NCBI GenBank assembly: GCA_008694505.1 | Contig: VZDJ01000116.1 | Location: 18,837,716 to 18,901,715, forward strand | Direction of reading: 5' to 3' | From: Cyanoderma ruficeps | Lineage: Eukaryota > Chordata > Aves > Passeriformes > Timaliidae | DNA: 64,000 nt | In this document: one piece after another, positions 20,801-35,849 of the stretch | How the letters are laid out: the number at the start of each line of letters is the position of its first letter | Position numbering within the stretch: the stretch's first letter is position 1 | Program-made: the position numbers and the translations under genes | Notes under the pieces: model-generated | Database searches by the model: none | What the model was told of the DNA's origin: nothing | What the model saw: the letters and a program-made list of their open reading frames with translations, nothing else

Positions 20801-23800
20801 AAACAGTTTTAACACCAGCGCCTTTCACACAAAAGCTATCTGTGCTAACCTCACATATCAAATGTTTCAGGCGGACAGTAAAGGGACACAACCAGTGCCA
20901 GATGACCTGCCTGTGGTGCTGCCAATACACATAGTGGAGAAAAGTCAAAGCAAGCTGTTTACAAAAAAACTGGCACCATGAGAAAAAAAACCAACCCAAA
21001 CAAAACATTAAAAAAAAAAGTCTTTCTGGCAGCTCCAAAGAAAATAAGGTATGATTTGTGAACAGCTCATCAGCATATCCATGCCTGAAATTTCAAGCAA
21101 TTAGTATTTCAAACAAACAATTCTACCAGTTCTACCAGTGCCAGTCCAAAGCCTTCAAAAAGCAATACAGGGAGAATTGCAGTGCAAACTGCACTGCAAA
21201 AATACAGGACCTAAGCTGGAGACAAAAGCTGGACAAAAGCTCTGTTTATCTTGAAGATCTGCCTCAGAAAATTATGGGTGTTGGCAAGTAAGCATGATTT
21301 CTGTCTACAGTCTTGACAGAAAATTCAAAGCACATATTGGCAAAAAACTCCTGATGAAAAATCTCTGGCAGGCTCTGCTACAGTTTGTAGCAACTCACCT
21401 CCTAAACAGAGAGATAGATTCTCATTAGCAGGAAAGCAAATTCAGGGGACAGTGCCTGAAGGGTCTCCAAGAGCAGTTTTCTTTTGCTTTCCCCTTTTCC
21501 AGCCCTACGTATTCCTGCCCTGCAAGTCCTTTTACCGGCTAAGTTTACAAGTGTCATTTTTGGATCAAGGACTATTTCACAATGCAGGAATCTTTAGGAA
21601 TAGAAGGGCCACTGATGCTGTGTCATTCAGGTGAGTTTGTGCATAGAACAAGAATATCTCCTGGAAGTACCTGAGCACTGAGAATAAAATTAAGCACAAG
21701 ATTGTGCTTAAAGCCCACAGCTCATACTCAGGAAGGAACCTGGCTAAGCATTTGGGATCACTGCTGGGGAATAAGCAAAGAAAGTACTAGGCCTGTTGCT
21801 GCAGGGACAGTTGAACTGCAACTTTAGTCTAAGATTTATGATAAAATGAAATTAAAACACTCTGATTTTTTGTGGAGAAGTGAGAGAAGGTCATCCCAAT
21901 GGTGAATATAATCACTTGGAACATGCCAACATCTATGCTCACTGTACAGTGATTTAAACCCGTGATTTTCACACTGTTCTCTCCAACCCTGTGATTTGTC
22001 TGTCCTGGACTGAAGGCGCTTTGAGAAAATGCTTCCTTAAAAATAATGAGATTTTTGAGGGAATTGTCAAGCTTAGGTGTAAAGATTCTGAGGGGGAAAA
22101 GGTAGAGGGTTTGCATAAACCTGTTAGAACAGATGTCCTCTGTATATCCTGGGAAGTTCTGGCTAACCCCCATGAAAAATAAGACTGAGACCATTCCACA
22201 AATTTCCTGAATCAGACTTTGAATGGAAGGCTTCAGAGTTCTACCAGATTTCTGTTCAGAGATGGTCTCTGTCAACATCATCCTTCTTCTTTGGTAGGAA
22301 GGTACTTCCTGTGATTAGGTTCTCAAGCATTTCAGGGTGGTGCTCACTTTTCATTGCCAGTGTAAACAACAGAATGAAAAGCCCCTGCTGGGCTACCTGC
22401 AGTGTTCCCTCTAAGGGAACATGCTCTGCTGAAAGCCCTGTTTATTGCCACTGATCATCATGGATTTATCATGGATTGGAATTTATCACAGTACAGACTG
22501 GTGTTAAAATTAGGGATGGGCATTTCAGCTCACACCAGCTTTTTGTTCTCCTGGGTTCTTCACAATCATAAATCAATTTCCAATCTGAGTATTGCAAAAC
22601 AGTTTTAAATCAAGAGACTGGTTTCCATTAGCATAAAGCTGGATCGGGCTTGTTCCTGTTGCATTTGTTTAGATCTGCATTAATAACACACAATAAAAGA
22701 GCAATCTGGATCTTATTTTGGTTCCGAAGGTGACATAGCATTTGTTATAACTGCTTGTGGCAAGAAGGTGTGTGAAACTGCTTTTATTTCTGTTTCTACT
22801 GCTATTTATTTGCTGAACTGGTCCTCAGAAAGGCTTGAATCCTTCTTGGCTGCTATCATGCTGCACCTGCTTTTCCTGGGGCACACAGGCTCAAGCTGCC
22901 ATGTGCAGGCTTGCAAAGCCCCAATTTAAATGGCACTCCTTTATTAGAGGATACATTCCAGAGGCATAAAATATTATTATCCAATACACATGACTCGAAG
23001 ACTGCTGATCTCCTGCAGGACTGCAAGCACAAGATGGGACATGAGACCTGGTAAAATTGCTCTCCAGAACACACCTCACGTGGCAGCCAAAGCTTCAGAC
23101 GTGTTGTCAGTACAGAGTTTGGAGACCCTTCTCTCTCACACTGTAAAAATTACAGAAGTAAAGAACGAGTCAATATCATTGAGACAGTAACTCTCACTTC
23201 TTTACTTGCCTTTTCTGTGGAAACATTCTACTACATTATCAAAATTATGTTTCCAACACTCTTCTACCTCTTCCAGTGTTCAAGAATTCCTCACTATCCT
23301 CCTCAAGACAGAGGTATTAACAGTCCTCTTTCTACTTCTTTCGCAACTTTTCTTTATCTTCTCTTTTTAGCAAGTTACAGGTAATTCCTAGGTTTTGTGG
23401 TCACAGGAGGGAAGCTGTTATTTCAATTCACATTGGAAGAGAGTTGTGTGAATTTTTTCAAATTTAGTACTTCAACCGTGCCTGCATTTCCAAAGGGAAG
23501 TTTATAGATGTCTTCACTTGTAGGGTCAATTGGTTGTTTACAAAAAGACTCCTTTTTATGATGTTTGCAGAAAGCATAGTGCTCTTTCTTTTTTCAACTG
23601 GTCATTGAAAAAGTTTGGAGAGAGTAAAGTGTCTACAGTGTGCTGCCTGCTCCCTGATGGTTATTCTGGCGATAACATAGATCTTTGCTCTGTTCATGAG
23701 GAAGTTGTCACAGACTGAAATTGGAATCTTTTCTTTTTCTGCACTAGGATTTATTTTTACGATCTTGGCTAAAAGGTGCAAGGCCTATCTTTCTCAAATT

Positions 23801-24655
23801 CTTCTGTTAAATATGGATTTCTATAAATAGTAATTATCTCTTTCACATTGTCTTTCATCTGTATCTTGTTGTGTTAAAATTATAGAATTTGTGAACTTCC
23901 TTCTATTTTGACACGCAGCCCTTCAACAATCTCGATCAAGTTTCTCATCTACACCCATCACCCTGGCAGAGAATTCCTGACCATACAAATGTTCCTGCAG
24001 AAATAGAACAGACCAGATCCACAGAGAACAGTCACAACACAGACTCAATACTTTTCTTCAGAAACAATTTGGAAGAAAACAGATACAAGGGTTAAAATAA
24101 GCCAGACCTCACACTTTCTTTTTTGCCTTGACTCTGAGTCAGTTGAGAACAGACATTTGTAAAAGCTGGAAACTGTGGCTGGAGTCACAATGCAGTTCGA
24201 GACACACCATTTATCAATAGTTAGAATAAGAATAAATATTTGAGCAATATTACAGAAGAAAATGTCATGGCTTACAGCTCAATAACAAGTGTTTTTATTT
24301 TTTTTTAATGATCTCTCACTGTTCTTTAATCTAGGACATCTTTTAGTTTGCAGCTTTCTTCTTATGTGGGTTTAAAGCAGTTTTCAGCACCATTCATGGT
24401 TATTTTGTTTATGCTCCCATTCCGTCAGAATGGGAAACTCTCCAAGTTTCTCACTTTTCATTAGAGATCATGCTTCTGCAAGCAAATCTCTAGCCAGACA
24501 CACCTTTGCCATACAAACCACAAGTGATAGGCTAATTCCAACCCAAAACTGTTTTCAAGAAGAAACAAAGAGAAGATTTGTGACCCAGAAGAGAACAGAT
24601 GAGTATGAGCCCCTTCATATTATTTATTTCTGCCTTGTAAGAACAGAGGTAGAAT
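11840..24655. other. Gene-free 5' flank / intron 1 of COL17A1
   Basis: No coding exon recognised on either strand. The longest open frames (for example 13391-13813 plus, 11898-12296 minus, 21829-22281 minus) resemble no family, lack splice-consistent neighbours and overlap frames on the opposite strand. The COL17A1 5' non-coding exon and promoter should lie here or further right, but without coding signal I cannot place them. A run of 16 T occurs at 16224-16239. Confidence 0.6.
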
Positions 24656-25000
24656 CCTAGGATCATAGAACGGTTTAGGTTGGAAGAAACCTTTAAGACC
24701 AACTAGTTCTAGCCCCTCCCACTAGACCATGTGGTTCAGAGTTCCATCCAACCTGGCCTTGAACACTTCCAGGGATGGGCGAGCCACTGGGCAACCTGTG
24801 CCAGTGTTTCACCACCCTCACAGTAAAGAATTTCTTCCTAACATCTGATCTAAGCCTGCCCTCTTTCAGTTTGAAGCCATTCAGCTCTTGTCCGGTCATT
24901 ACCTGCACTTGTCAAAAGTCCCTCTCCAGCTCTCTTATGGGCTCTCTGGAGGTACTGGAATGCCATAATTAAGTCATCTCACAGCCTTATACTCTTCACC
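24656..25000 (-). mobile_element. CR1 LINE 3' fragment
   Basis: Starts at the element's 3' end (cctaggatcatagaacggtt) and continues with the standard CR1 segments caacctggccttgaacactt, gcaacctgtgccagtg, and cagtaaagaatttcttccta. It runs into more diverged upstream CR1 sequence (ggaggtactggaatgcc...). Antisense on the plus strand and 5'-truncated. Confidence 0.94.
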
Positions 25001-28000
25001 ATGTGGTCTCCGGAATATCTTACCCATGACTGCTGGTGTAGTAGTAGTAAAGAGTAGCGATAATAATATAACAATAATAAGAGCTAATATTATTTTTATA
25101 GAAATCATGCAGCTCTTTCATGCATGGCAGTCTTAGTTATCTCATATAGTTAGAACTCAGACAATCCTAAGTTGCTGCATCTATCACAATTCATTTACTT
25201 GAGCTGTCACTCTATGATTAAAATGACAACGTTATGATGACAAATGTAGGACTCAGCTCTCCAATATACCAGAGCTGATGGAGATGTTTTTTCTTTTCAA
25301 CAAGACTCATTTTTGTGGAGTTAGGCAGGAACACTTCTTCATTTTCCCTGCTGACTTCTTTCGTGCATTTCTCTTGATGATCCCAAGCTGGCCGAGTGTC
25401 ACACTGCCTTGTTTGCACAAGGGGGTTTTTCCTGGAATAGCTCACTATTTTTTTCTAAACACAAGTATTACAATTTCAGTTGCAAGGAGCAAAACAACAA
25501 AGATATAAACAACTATATTCAGAGAAGTATAATGAGCAATAGCTGGCTTTACTGAGAAAGCCTCTACATAATCTGGTTCCCAAGCTTCAAGTCACTCTTT
25601 TACACCTTGCTCTCCCCAGCCAGGGACAGCAGTGATTCTATCACTCCTTCATACAATCTCACCTGTAAGAGGAGCTCATTTTACAAACCAGCTTTTCTCC
25701 AGTACCAAGAAGGTATTTAAAATCAAAAGTAAAAGGAGGAAAGATGGCATGATGGCAAGTACACTGTGTTCCAGCTGCTCAGCTGGAAGGGCAGAACCCT
25801 GATGGAAAAGGAAGCTTTCCTTTTCAGGACTTGTTCACAGACTTCAGACTAGCACATTATTTTTTCTAAGTGGTTATGAGGAAAACATTTGCAAGTGAAC
25901 ACTGAAAACTTGGATCCAAGCTATTTAAGTTGTCTCTGCTTCCAACTTCTGGCAGCTTTTCTGACTTGGCTCTAAACCTTTTGACTGTGCCCATCTCTAT
26001 TTTCATGTCTCTGCTTGAAAAATCCTGTTTCTTATCCAGAGCACAAAAGTACTGCCTTTTCCAAAAGCCAGGTCTGTTGTTTGTCACTTCTTCTCAGCAA
26101 GATGACTGGCTGGAAACTTAGTTGTAACTCAAACTTTTAATTTCACAGCCATTCAGATTGTCATTAATTTGCTTCCATCAGAAGTTCGTCTTGTGAGACC
26201 TGTGATAACACGCAGCCTTCTCTTATTAAAATCAAGGCATTCTGGGCTCATCCTCACTCCATATGTTGTGTATTTCAGATGTTCCTGCTGGCAAGGAGCT
26301 CTTCGGGTATTTTTATTTTTATCACAGGGTTGCCAGATGCATGGTATGGTGGCTGCCTTCCTTATCCAGTGCCTGCAAAGGTGCTTTTTGGATTCTACTT
26401 TAATAAATCCATGATTAAAGTTGTCAGCTGAAGGCTTTGTAACTACAACACCTAAAGATGTTTTTAGTTTTCAGTATAAATTAAAGAGTTCAGAGCAAAA
26501 TATTTACAGCTCCTCCCCAAATATTAAAAATTTGTACTAAGAAATCGTTCTGTTAGGCACAATGGCAATATAAAACTAATGGACAAAACACAGTATAGGT
26601 GGTGATCTAAAGTGATGTACCCTCACTAACAAGTGTTTGTATTTTTTGGATTTCAGTACACTGAGTTCACTGAATCCATTTCATTTTGAAAGACGAAGCC
26701 AGATGAAAGCAGTGATCCACTGCACCCACTTCTGTCAGAACAGCATTTGTCTAAGCCTATAAAGAACACTCTGAGAGTCTTATACACTTACTTTGATGTA
26801 CATGTGTCATTTTAAGCACACAAAATTACTAAACTGTGGAAAATAAGGCTGAAAAGGCCTTCAGTTAGCTTTCCTGTCCATCTCTCTGTCCAAAGTCTAC
26901 CTCCACATTAATTATTCATCACAAGTTTTTCTTTAAAACACTTTTAAAGCTTTCCACAAGGTTTCAGAGCCTCCTGATGTGATCTGCTCCACAACTCCCA
27001 TACTTGCTACTAAGAACTTCAAATGTCTTGAAGTTCCAAACAAATATCTTGAGCTGACAATCAGTTCCTTTCTTCCCTTTCCAGTATAACTCATTTCCTT
27101 TCTTGCTGTCACCTTCGATGTATTTGAATGCTGTTGTCACATGCGCCATGAGGGTTTTCAACACCAAACTAAGCTTTTCCTGTTCCTGCAGCTTTCCTCA
27201 GACATTGAGTTTCCTGGACCTTCAACCAGTGGGCACTACCTCCAACCTTCACAGGGAGTACCCACATGCTTAAAGCTACACACATACTTCAGTACTGTGC
27301 TGAGCTGGGGACTTCCTTTCTATTGTTGCCCAAGGCTGTCAAACACATGCTGGTCTGGTTTAATTGCATGACATTTCAGTTAATTACTGTTTTGATGATA
27401 AATCTGGCAGTTTTGCAAATGTCTTTAAAATTGTAACTGCAGGTAAAAACTACTCTATTTTGCTAATGAAGGACAACGAGTGCCAAACTATTGTGAACCT
27501 TATCTACCTGATCAGCAGCCAGTGTTTAACTTACAGTTTCATAAGGTTTTTCCTTAAGAGCGCAGGCATGAACAGTGCGTATTGGAAACTGGTCTTCTTA
27601 ATATGTCTGGAAGCAAATTAATTTGCCAATAAACAGCCATGCCCAATACCTAAAGCACAGTAAGACATTGATACATATATCCTCTTCCTCATCCATGACG
27701 AGTTCAATCCCCTCCATCTGAGTACCCAAACTGTAGCAGACAGAACAGCATCTGTGGCAGCTGACACATGCCAAGTGTATGCAATCAAGCAAAACATAAA
27801 GAAATCAACAAGCCAATACATGTGCATAAAATATTATAACGAAAACTTAGGCAGACAGAGACCAAGTGGGAATAAGACAGAATGGAAACACAGACTAAGC
27901 AACTGCCAGAGTCAAGAGCTCACAGGCAGGAGGGCAGTGAACCACAGCTGAGCTGGTGTTAAAGGGGCTGTTAGAATTACATGCTTCTACTTCTGTTTTG

Positions 28001-31000
28001 TTTATTTACTGTAGCTGTTTGCAGTTTCAGTGGAATCAGCTTTTCCTAAAACTAATGCATAGTGTTTGCACAATGAAACAATAACAAACCAGTAAAAAAA
28101 GAGAGAATCTAGAAGCAAAAAGTCAAGTGTACAATAAAAAATGTACAGTTCCCAACACATAAACAACTTATCAATAAGCAAGCATGTGATCCAATAGAAG
28201 ACAATTGTTTGCAGTGCATTGTGTGAATGTGCAATATTCATAGAATATGTCTGTGTCAAGTATTCATCAACTCCCAGGGACAAATGCAAACGGTATTTTA
28301 AAGAATTAGGACGAATGCAGTAAGAGTGTTGCTTCAATCAATTTTTTTAATACTTCACTCAGGATCTGCACGTGTTAAAATCAGTGTAAAAACACACTCA
28401 ACATTCCTTTGTGGAATATATTCTAAAGATCCTCTGAACACACACTCATCTTTTCATGAAAACCCTCCTGATCTGGTAACCACCCTTTGGGATTGCTCCA
28501 CTTGACCTGATGAAGTCACAGTTTAATTACCTACAGCATCAGTTTGAATGTGGCTGTGGGACATAAATGTAAAGGGAACCTTGGAGTACAGCTGCATTAA
28601 TTCTAGTAATGGCTTTAATAAACCAAAACATTGAAAAAGGCTGCATCTCCTACATAGCTGCTTCCTACAAAAAAAACACTTGAGCATTCAATCTTATCTC
28701 ACTTCACTTACCTTTCTTCTACCCAAATTATGCAGATGAACAGAATACTTACAAATTAATTAAATGAAATTAGTTGTTGATAAAAAATCATCAATTCCCA
28801 TGAAATCAGCTAAGCTAAAAAATAAATTGACTCATGTGGTTATGCTGTTTAAAAAATAAATGCAGTAGTATTTAACAACTGCAACAGAGTTTGTCATGGT
28901 AACCTCAGGGTGTGAGGTTTGATCCTCCACATTTGGATGGTAAATCATTGCAACTACTTCTCCACCAAATCTGTGGGGATGGTTCTCACGCATAGGTTTA
29001 CTTAGAAAAGTAAATCTTTCTTTGTAAGGAATATATATGAGCCACATCCTTCCTATTTTGTTCCTCCTGGTATTGCTCCCATTCTCCTGGTAACACGCCC
29101 AAGTCTTAAAACTGCATCACTGAATGACTTTACTCCGGCTCCTGAGGCTTGGCAATCAATCTCTGGTGGACTAGAATTTATAATAAAAGGAAAACTTATT
29201 GATTATTTAGCTTCTTGATGTTCTTTCAGCCTCTCCACTGCCTGATGGACTCTTCAAAGCACTGTACGTCAGATTGGTTGTCTGGTGTCAAAATCAGACT
29301 GCAGGTTTGACTGTGAAAAATCTGGAATAACGATACTGGCAGAGCTGATGGAGATCTGACTGCAGAACTGAGCAGAAAGGGTAATTTCTTCATTTACAGT
29401 TTTTCTGGCAGCGCTATGCAGGGACTCTGCCAGCATAAGCTTGCAGTATCTCTATCAGTGTTGGCTTTTGAGACATATTTGTACTTCTTGCCTGAAAGAT
29501 GTACCCATGTTTACCTCACTGAGATGGAAAAGAAACATGTCACCAAACAGAGTAAACTGTAGGGAGTAGATGATATCTGTGACTAACCTTTGCACCCACA
29601 AGTTTATGTGCACTGTTGATCCTAGAAAAATGAATCCTACATAAGACTTCCTGTCCAGACATCATGTGGAGAGTTTTAAGACTATCCATGCCCAGTTTCA
29701 CAGTCTCGAGAACAGGCAGGGCATATACACCACGTAAAATTTAAGAGTGATCTATCTGCTGATCTAAATCCCGAGGAGCCTTTCAAGAGACAACCTGTCA
29801 GTGCATACCCAAGGGCTGAGGTACCACCACGCATTTAACAGTGATGAAATAGCTTATTCTGGCATATGTTACCCACAAAATGCTTGCAATTAACTCAAGA
29901 AAAAAATGCACTAAACTTTAAAGCATCAAAACCAGAATAACTCAGCTGTGAATGAACTGCACTATTTCTCTGTTCATGAGTGTCATGTAATGATATGGCA
30001 TGGTTGTCATCAAAGAGGTTGATGACAAAGAGAGCTTGTTCAGTGTCTGTTGATGTGTGTGGTGGAAGTCACTGCAGGCAGGACACACACTCAAAGTTAC
30101 CTGGGTTACTGAGAGAAAACCCATCAGTTAAATCAGGTGGCATTTGCTAGCTTGGTTCACTTAGCATCAGTTCAGTGTTCCTGCCCTCCACTTAAGACAA
30201 ATGTTCTTCGCCCAAAATACAGTTGCCTTAATGTGCTGAGAGGGAGACTGCTGGCTTTCCCACACAGAGTGAAACACTTGCACTAATGCAGGCAGCTGCA
30301 ATTCCAGTATCCTCAGCACCACATGAAACAATACCATTAGCTGACTCCATATGCCACACTCCCACTAAAGTTCCATCAGGACAGCAGAGTTCTGCTTCCC
30401 TTCCGTTCAGCAGGAACTTTCTCAACGACTTCCAATGTCACAAGGCTAAGCTGCCCTTCTGCAGGAAGACAACACAACAACAGTAAAAATAATATAGCAG
30501 TAATTACTTGAACCCACTGAGGTTTTAAGAAAATATTACACACTCATCAGTAAAGTTTTCTGTATGTCTGTGTAGAAAAAGAGACTCAAAATGCAGTTAT
30601 TTCAGTATTTCAATGCAATGAAATTGCTTTGGAAATAATTGGAACAAAAGCAATAAAGGTCATAAACACGGAAAAAAGTATTTTTTCATGAGCCATAACT
30701 AGCATAAACAGTATTTTTCACTCAAGAAAAAGGGAGAAGTCAAAGAAGCTTCACTGCCCATTTTACTTGCTCAAGGAAATGGCACTGAAGACAATTATGC
30801 TGTCTTCTCTTTAGCTGAGTATTTTGGGAGGAGGGGTGATATAAGAGTATTTATTGAGTTCCCATTGTTTTTGAGTATCTTAAATATCTTGAATTTTAAG
30901 AATTTGCATCAGCCTTTACATTAAGAAGTGACAGTTTCATATCTGTTCACAAATTTTGGTGAATTGCCAGCTTCACAATTCTGAGGCAGCTGTTCTTAGA

Positions 31001-34000
31001 CATGTGATCTGGTTTGCACAAATATTTCAGAAATATCCCCCATCTCACAACAATCATGCACACTTGAAACATTACATTGGTTATTAGCTGTATGGAAACC
31101 AGGAGAGAGCTTTAAGCCAGCTCTCACTCACTTGTGAGCCTGACTTGCAACATAAGGTGGTGGTAGTGCCTGACATCACAGTGCCATTGAAATCTCAGCC
31201 CTCCAGATATGACTTTATTCTCAACAAGTATAAGAGATAGAAAACTGCTATGAACACTTTAATATTTCATCCTTAGGAAAAGACTTCTAAAATTTTACTT
31301 TATAAGGCTTTCTCTAGCCTTAATTAGCTAAGTGACCTAATTAATTTCCAGGGAGGAAGTGTGTTTTTAAACCTTGCCTGCGGATGCTACAGTTTGGTAG
31401 GGTGTGCTCGGAAGAATGATTACTTGTTCTAAAACGAAAAAATACCCAGTGGTGCTGCTGAGGTGGTGACGGACAGCACTCACTCATGTCTGCACTCACA
31501 GCAACAGGGAAACCCCACCAGTTCAGGAAGGAGAAGTCTCCATCTCTGCTTACATGCTCACTGGATGACTTGTTTGGTACACCAGTTTAATGCACTGGCT
31601 CCCACCAAGGTGTCCAAACTATTGGTAACTGCTCAAACCAGCTTGTCTGCACTTGCAAATAAATCATGTTCACTCTTCCAGCTTCACCAACTCCAGGAGT
31701 ACAGATAAATGTGAGCAACCCAAGAGGTATGTGCACACAGCACAGAGTGAACTCTTATAGCAGGTATGTGAGAAAATAAAATGACTCTTCAAGCTCTGCT
31801 ACAAGTCAAATAGCTTTAACACAAAAATATGCTCAGACCATCAGAGATGGCAAAAGCTGTACCAGGGACTAGTTTGGGCAAGGGCTTAGATTTAAAAGGC
31901 TTGAATTTTCTTAAAATAATGGTCAACTGGTTCTCCAGCAAAGACAAGAACACTGAAGGTCTGCTATAGTCTCATAAGACTTCATACTGTAATCTTTGAC
32001 TTGTTTTGTCAGAGAAAATCCCACAGACACAGAAATAAGGACAATCTATGCTGACCCCTTTCATTAGCACTGTGCCTCACCCACCTGGTTATTCACACGC
32101 GCAGCAGTGAGCACTACACCGCCCACCTCGCCGGGCTCCTACAGTATCTGTTGTAATGGCACATTGCACTGCCCTCAGCTACAATAAATCCAGGCAGTTT
32201 TTCTTTTCAAGACAGGTACCTGGAAAATTGCAAGCCACGGATGTAAAGCAGACAAGGCATAAAAAATTTACTTTTGGTTTAGATCATGCTGATGTCATTC
32301 TGGAGACCTCACTTTAGTTACTGGGCATTTGCACCATTATGAGAGCAGAATCCGTCTCCCAAGGACAGGTTTTCATGTAGTAAACTGGTTTTACTCCAGG
32401 AATCTTGTCTATGAAGTCCTTCCCTTGGTATATTTACATGGCTATAAGCAAGTCAGAACATCTTTCAGAGAAGTGAATTGCAGCCAGCAAAAACACAGCC
32501 CTAGGCTGATGCAGAAGTGGGTAGGATTTTAAAACTTTCTGCAGCAGTTAGTGGTTAGGCACATAAAAGCACCCCACCCTCCTGCCCCAGGCAAGAGAGA
32601 ATATGCAGACAGTGCAGAGTGTACTTCATGCATCAGGATACATCACTTGGCTTTAAACAAGATCAACAGATTTCAGAAAAATGAGAGAAGGGGGTAAATA
32701 CATATGTGCCTGAAGACATAGTATGTTGACTAACATCCCAGATACTCAGTGGCAGTGTTTAGGGGGAAAAGGCCTGGTTGTTGTGCCCAGCAAACTGTTA
32801 AATGGAAGTTTTGTGATGCCCCTGACACTGGAAGAGAACCCATAAAGCTCAAACTGGAGTTTCTGAACTCATAGCCAGTATCCTTCACTATTACTTTCCA
32901 TCCTGGCTTTGCTACTACAGATGATGGCCACAGGGTAATTAAAACATGTCCTTCTCCTGAGAACGCTGATGTGTCAGCCCCAGTGCTCTTCTGGTACCAC
33001 AAGATTATTGAGAGGGTACATGGATGATAAATATCTTTCAATTGTGCAGCCAAACTTGGTGTGCACTTGGAAGAAAAAAATAATCCGATCGCTAAAACGT
33101 CAACACGGAAATACCAAAGAAAATGAAACCAAGCAGCACATTTTCCTTTTGGTTCCTTGGAGAAACAAATTTCTCTGAAGGGAAGTGGTATGTTCAGCAA
33201 ACCGAGATCAATAATTTTATTACCCAGTGCACCATTTCCTACACTTTTTTCATTTATTTTGCATACCCCAAACTATTCTGATCACAAGAGGCCAAAGAAA
33301 TCAAACAATAGCATTATAGTTCTTAATAAACACTGTATTACAATGAATGTGCTACTGTGTGCACACACTGGCGAGCTTAACTGAACAGCACGAGAAACAC
33401 TCTGCAAGGTGCCGTAAACATGCCAGTATCAGACACGTGGATAACCTGTTTTCCTCAAGGGAAAAAGATGTGCAGTTTTTGAGAGGAAGGTTTCAGTCTG
33501 GCTCTGGTCTGCCGTCATTAAATTGAAGATAGCGTAATATCCATCACTATTGTGTTTCTGCAATAAAAATACTGGGCAGTCACTGGATAGTGCCTAATAA
33601 CACTCTGCTTCCCAGCTCTGTCAGGAGCTTCCAGCCAAGTGTTGGGCAAGTCATGTTTTTGCAGGACTGTGTAAACACCAGGTAAATTCATGGGTAAATG
33701 GAGTAAACACAGCTAAATGCTTAACACCAACCCGAACAGGATCTTTTCCTAGTCATTACCCATCAGTGAATACTGATGACAATATTTCCTTTCCTCTGCT
33801 CTAGACGTAGCACACTAAATTCATGCACCCAACATGTGGCACCATCGTTCTACATTCCCAGTCCCAAACAATCCGTAATCCCACTTGGGGTGGGGCATAC
33901 GGGCGTTGCTCCAATTAAGTGCAATGATAATGCACAGGATGACTTTTTCATGTGTTATGTTCCTGTAAAACCTTACTGGAATCTCACCTGGCAAATGATC

Positions 34001-35400
34001 TAAAATTTCAAACTTTCTGTTGTTCTTGTGTAACTCATTTGTTAACATGTCTGGACAACAGAGCGTGAGTAATTTAAAGTAGGGACCATCCTTGAGATTG
34101 AAGGAAATACCCTGTGAACTTGGAGACATGCCATCACAAAGCTCCAGAGGATCTGAGATCCAACCTTCTTGGTAAATTTGCACCAGAAGTTCTATTAGCA
34201 CTTTTGCTGTTGCACTCAGCAGTCCATTTTTAACATATTTAAAAATTAAAATATTTGTGATGTTAAATTAGCTGAAAGTTTAAAAAAAACAAACTCAAAC
34301 CCCAAGAAAGGGGCAGATTTAAAAAATGCATCCAAACTGCCTCAACACTTGGGGTACTGTTCATTGGGGTTTTTTTGTAGATGGTTACAAAAGATAATAC
34401 AACACCACATAATGTAGATTTCCACACTTGCTGCTGAAAATACTATTTTTAAATCAATTTCACCCACAGATAAAATATTATACAAGGTGTATAGCCTAAA
34501 GGCCTCAAGTTGTCAGAATTCCCAACACAACTTGTAGATGGACTTTGAATGCTTTGATACCTTTCACTGCAGGAGAGTAAAAGGTTGCTATCACCCCTGT
34601 CAAATCCTCTTTGAAGTGTGTGAATCAATGAAAACTCATAGTCAAAGCTGCATCAACTGCTAACATATTATCACACCTACAACACTCAGCCCTTACTCAT
34701 CTCTCAGCTCAAGACTGTCTCTGGTGTCAAGAGAGATATGAGTTATACAAGGTGAAGAGACAACAGAGCATCCTCATGTGTAGCTGTGAGGATGAACCAG
34801 GCAGAAAACTAATGCAGTTCTGACACACAAGCTAAGTGCATGATCCAGCGAGGGCATGTGGGTGCCTGTACCCCACGTGCAGCTCCAGCACAGCTGCGTG
34901 AGGCATCAATGCACAGCTCGGGGCCATTCGGCTGTGGGCAGTGCTGGAGGAACCACTAGGACATTATCCCTAAGGGCTGGGAGCTGTCCTTGTTACGGCT
35001 TCCACAGCTCATTTTGTCGGTCCTGACTGTTATAGTTGAAAAACATTTTGTACAAACCAGTTCTGAGAAAAGTAAATCCACATGGAGAAGCCAGGTGTGC
35101 AGCTGATAGAGACAGGAAGATCACTCTTGCTTCAGCAGCACCTTTTGAGTGTCAGGGAAATATCTAATCCTGAACTGCACAGTGCAGCCACAGCTGGGGC
35201 TGCTCCTTGTCAGTCACAATCTCCCTGCTTCTCCAGTCAGACTTCTTCCATTTTCTCTTCTTTCCCACAACCATGACAGTGCCACCTGCTCAGGTCACAC
35301 ATCTCCCAGTGTGTCCCTCAGTTACATTTTTCACCCTTACGTGAAGAGAGTTCCTGGGATAAAGGTTTTTGTAGCTTGATGTGGAGAGTTGTGGTTCCCT
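25001..35400. other. Gene-free intergenic stretch between COL17A1 and SFR1
   Basis: No exon, RNA gene or recognisable repeat supported. Sequence is mostly AT-rich. The open frame at 32730-33200 (minus, 156 codons) has no family resemblance and no usable splice context, so it is treated as chance. Confidence 0.55.
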
Positions 35401-35722
35401 GGGCTGTGACTAAAGGGCCTGCTGTGCTACCCATGGTGGTGAGCACTCCATGCTGAGGCAGAACCCCCCTCCCTGGCACAGGGACACTTGTAGGGACACT
35501 GTCTTCAGAGAGGCCAGGGATGGGTCAGGTTGGTCACTAGGAAAAATTTCTTCACAGAAATGGTGACTGGAATTGGCAAAGATGGTCCATGGAGGTCCTG
35601 GAGTCACCACCCCTAGAAGCGTCTAAGACTGAACGCTGCACTTTGTGCCACAGTCCAGTTGACATTAGTTGAATTCGATGATCTTAAAGGTCTTTTTCAG
35701 CCTATCTGCGATTCTGTGAGGT
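35400..35722 (+). mobile_element. Old CR1 LINE 3' fragment next to the SFR1 promoter
   Basis: Diverged but recognisable CR1 text in sense orientation: ggtcactaggaaaaatttct, tcacagaaatggt, ggtcctggagtcaccacccc, gatgatcttaaaggtctttt, ending gattctgtg at about 35719. The left part is too diverged to bound exactly. Confidence 0.8.
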
Positions 35723-35849
35723 GGCACCTGGCCTTGGCCCAGACCCCAGCCATGGGGTGGCGCGGCCACGCCGGCCTAAAGGACACAGAACTGCCTGGCA
35801 TGCCCAGACGCAATAGAAAAGTTTACGAGGCCCCGAGGATGACCTGCCT

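Noticed and set aside
21829..22281. 150-codon minus-strand open frame
   Set aside because: Overlapping open frames on both strands and no homology; read as chance.
32730..33200. 156-codon minus-strand open frame
   Set aside because: No recognisable domain, no conserved-looking motif, and no consistent splice neighbours in a gene-free region.
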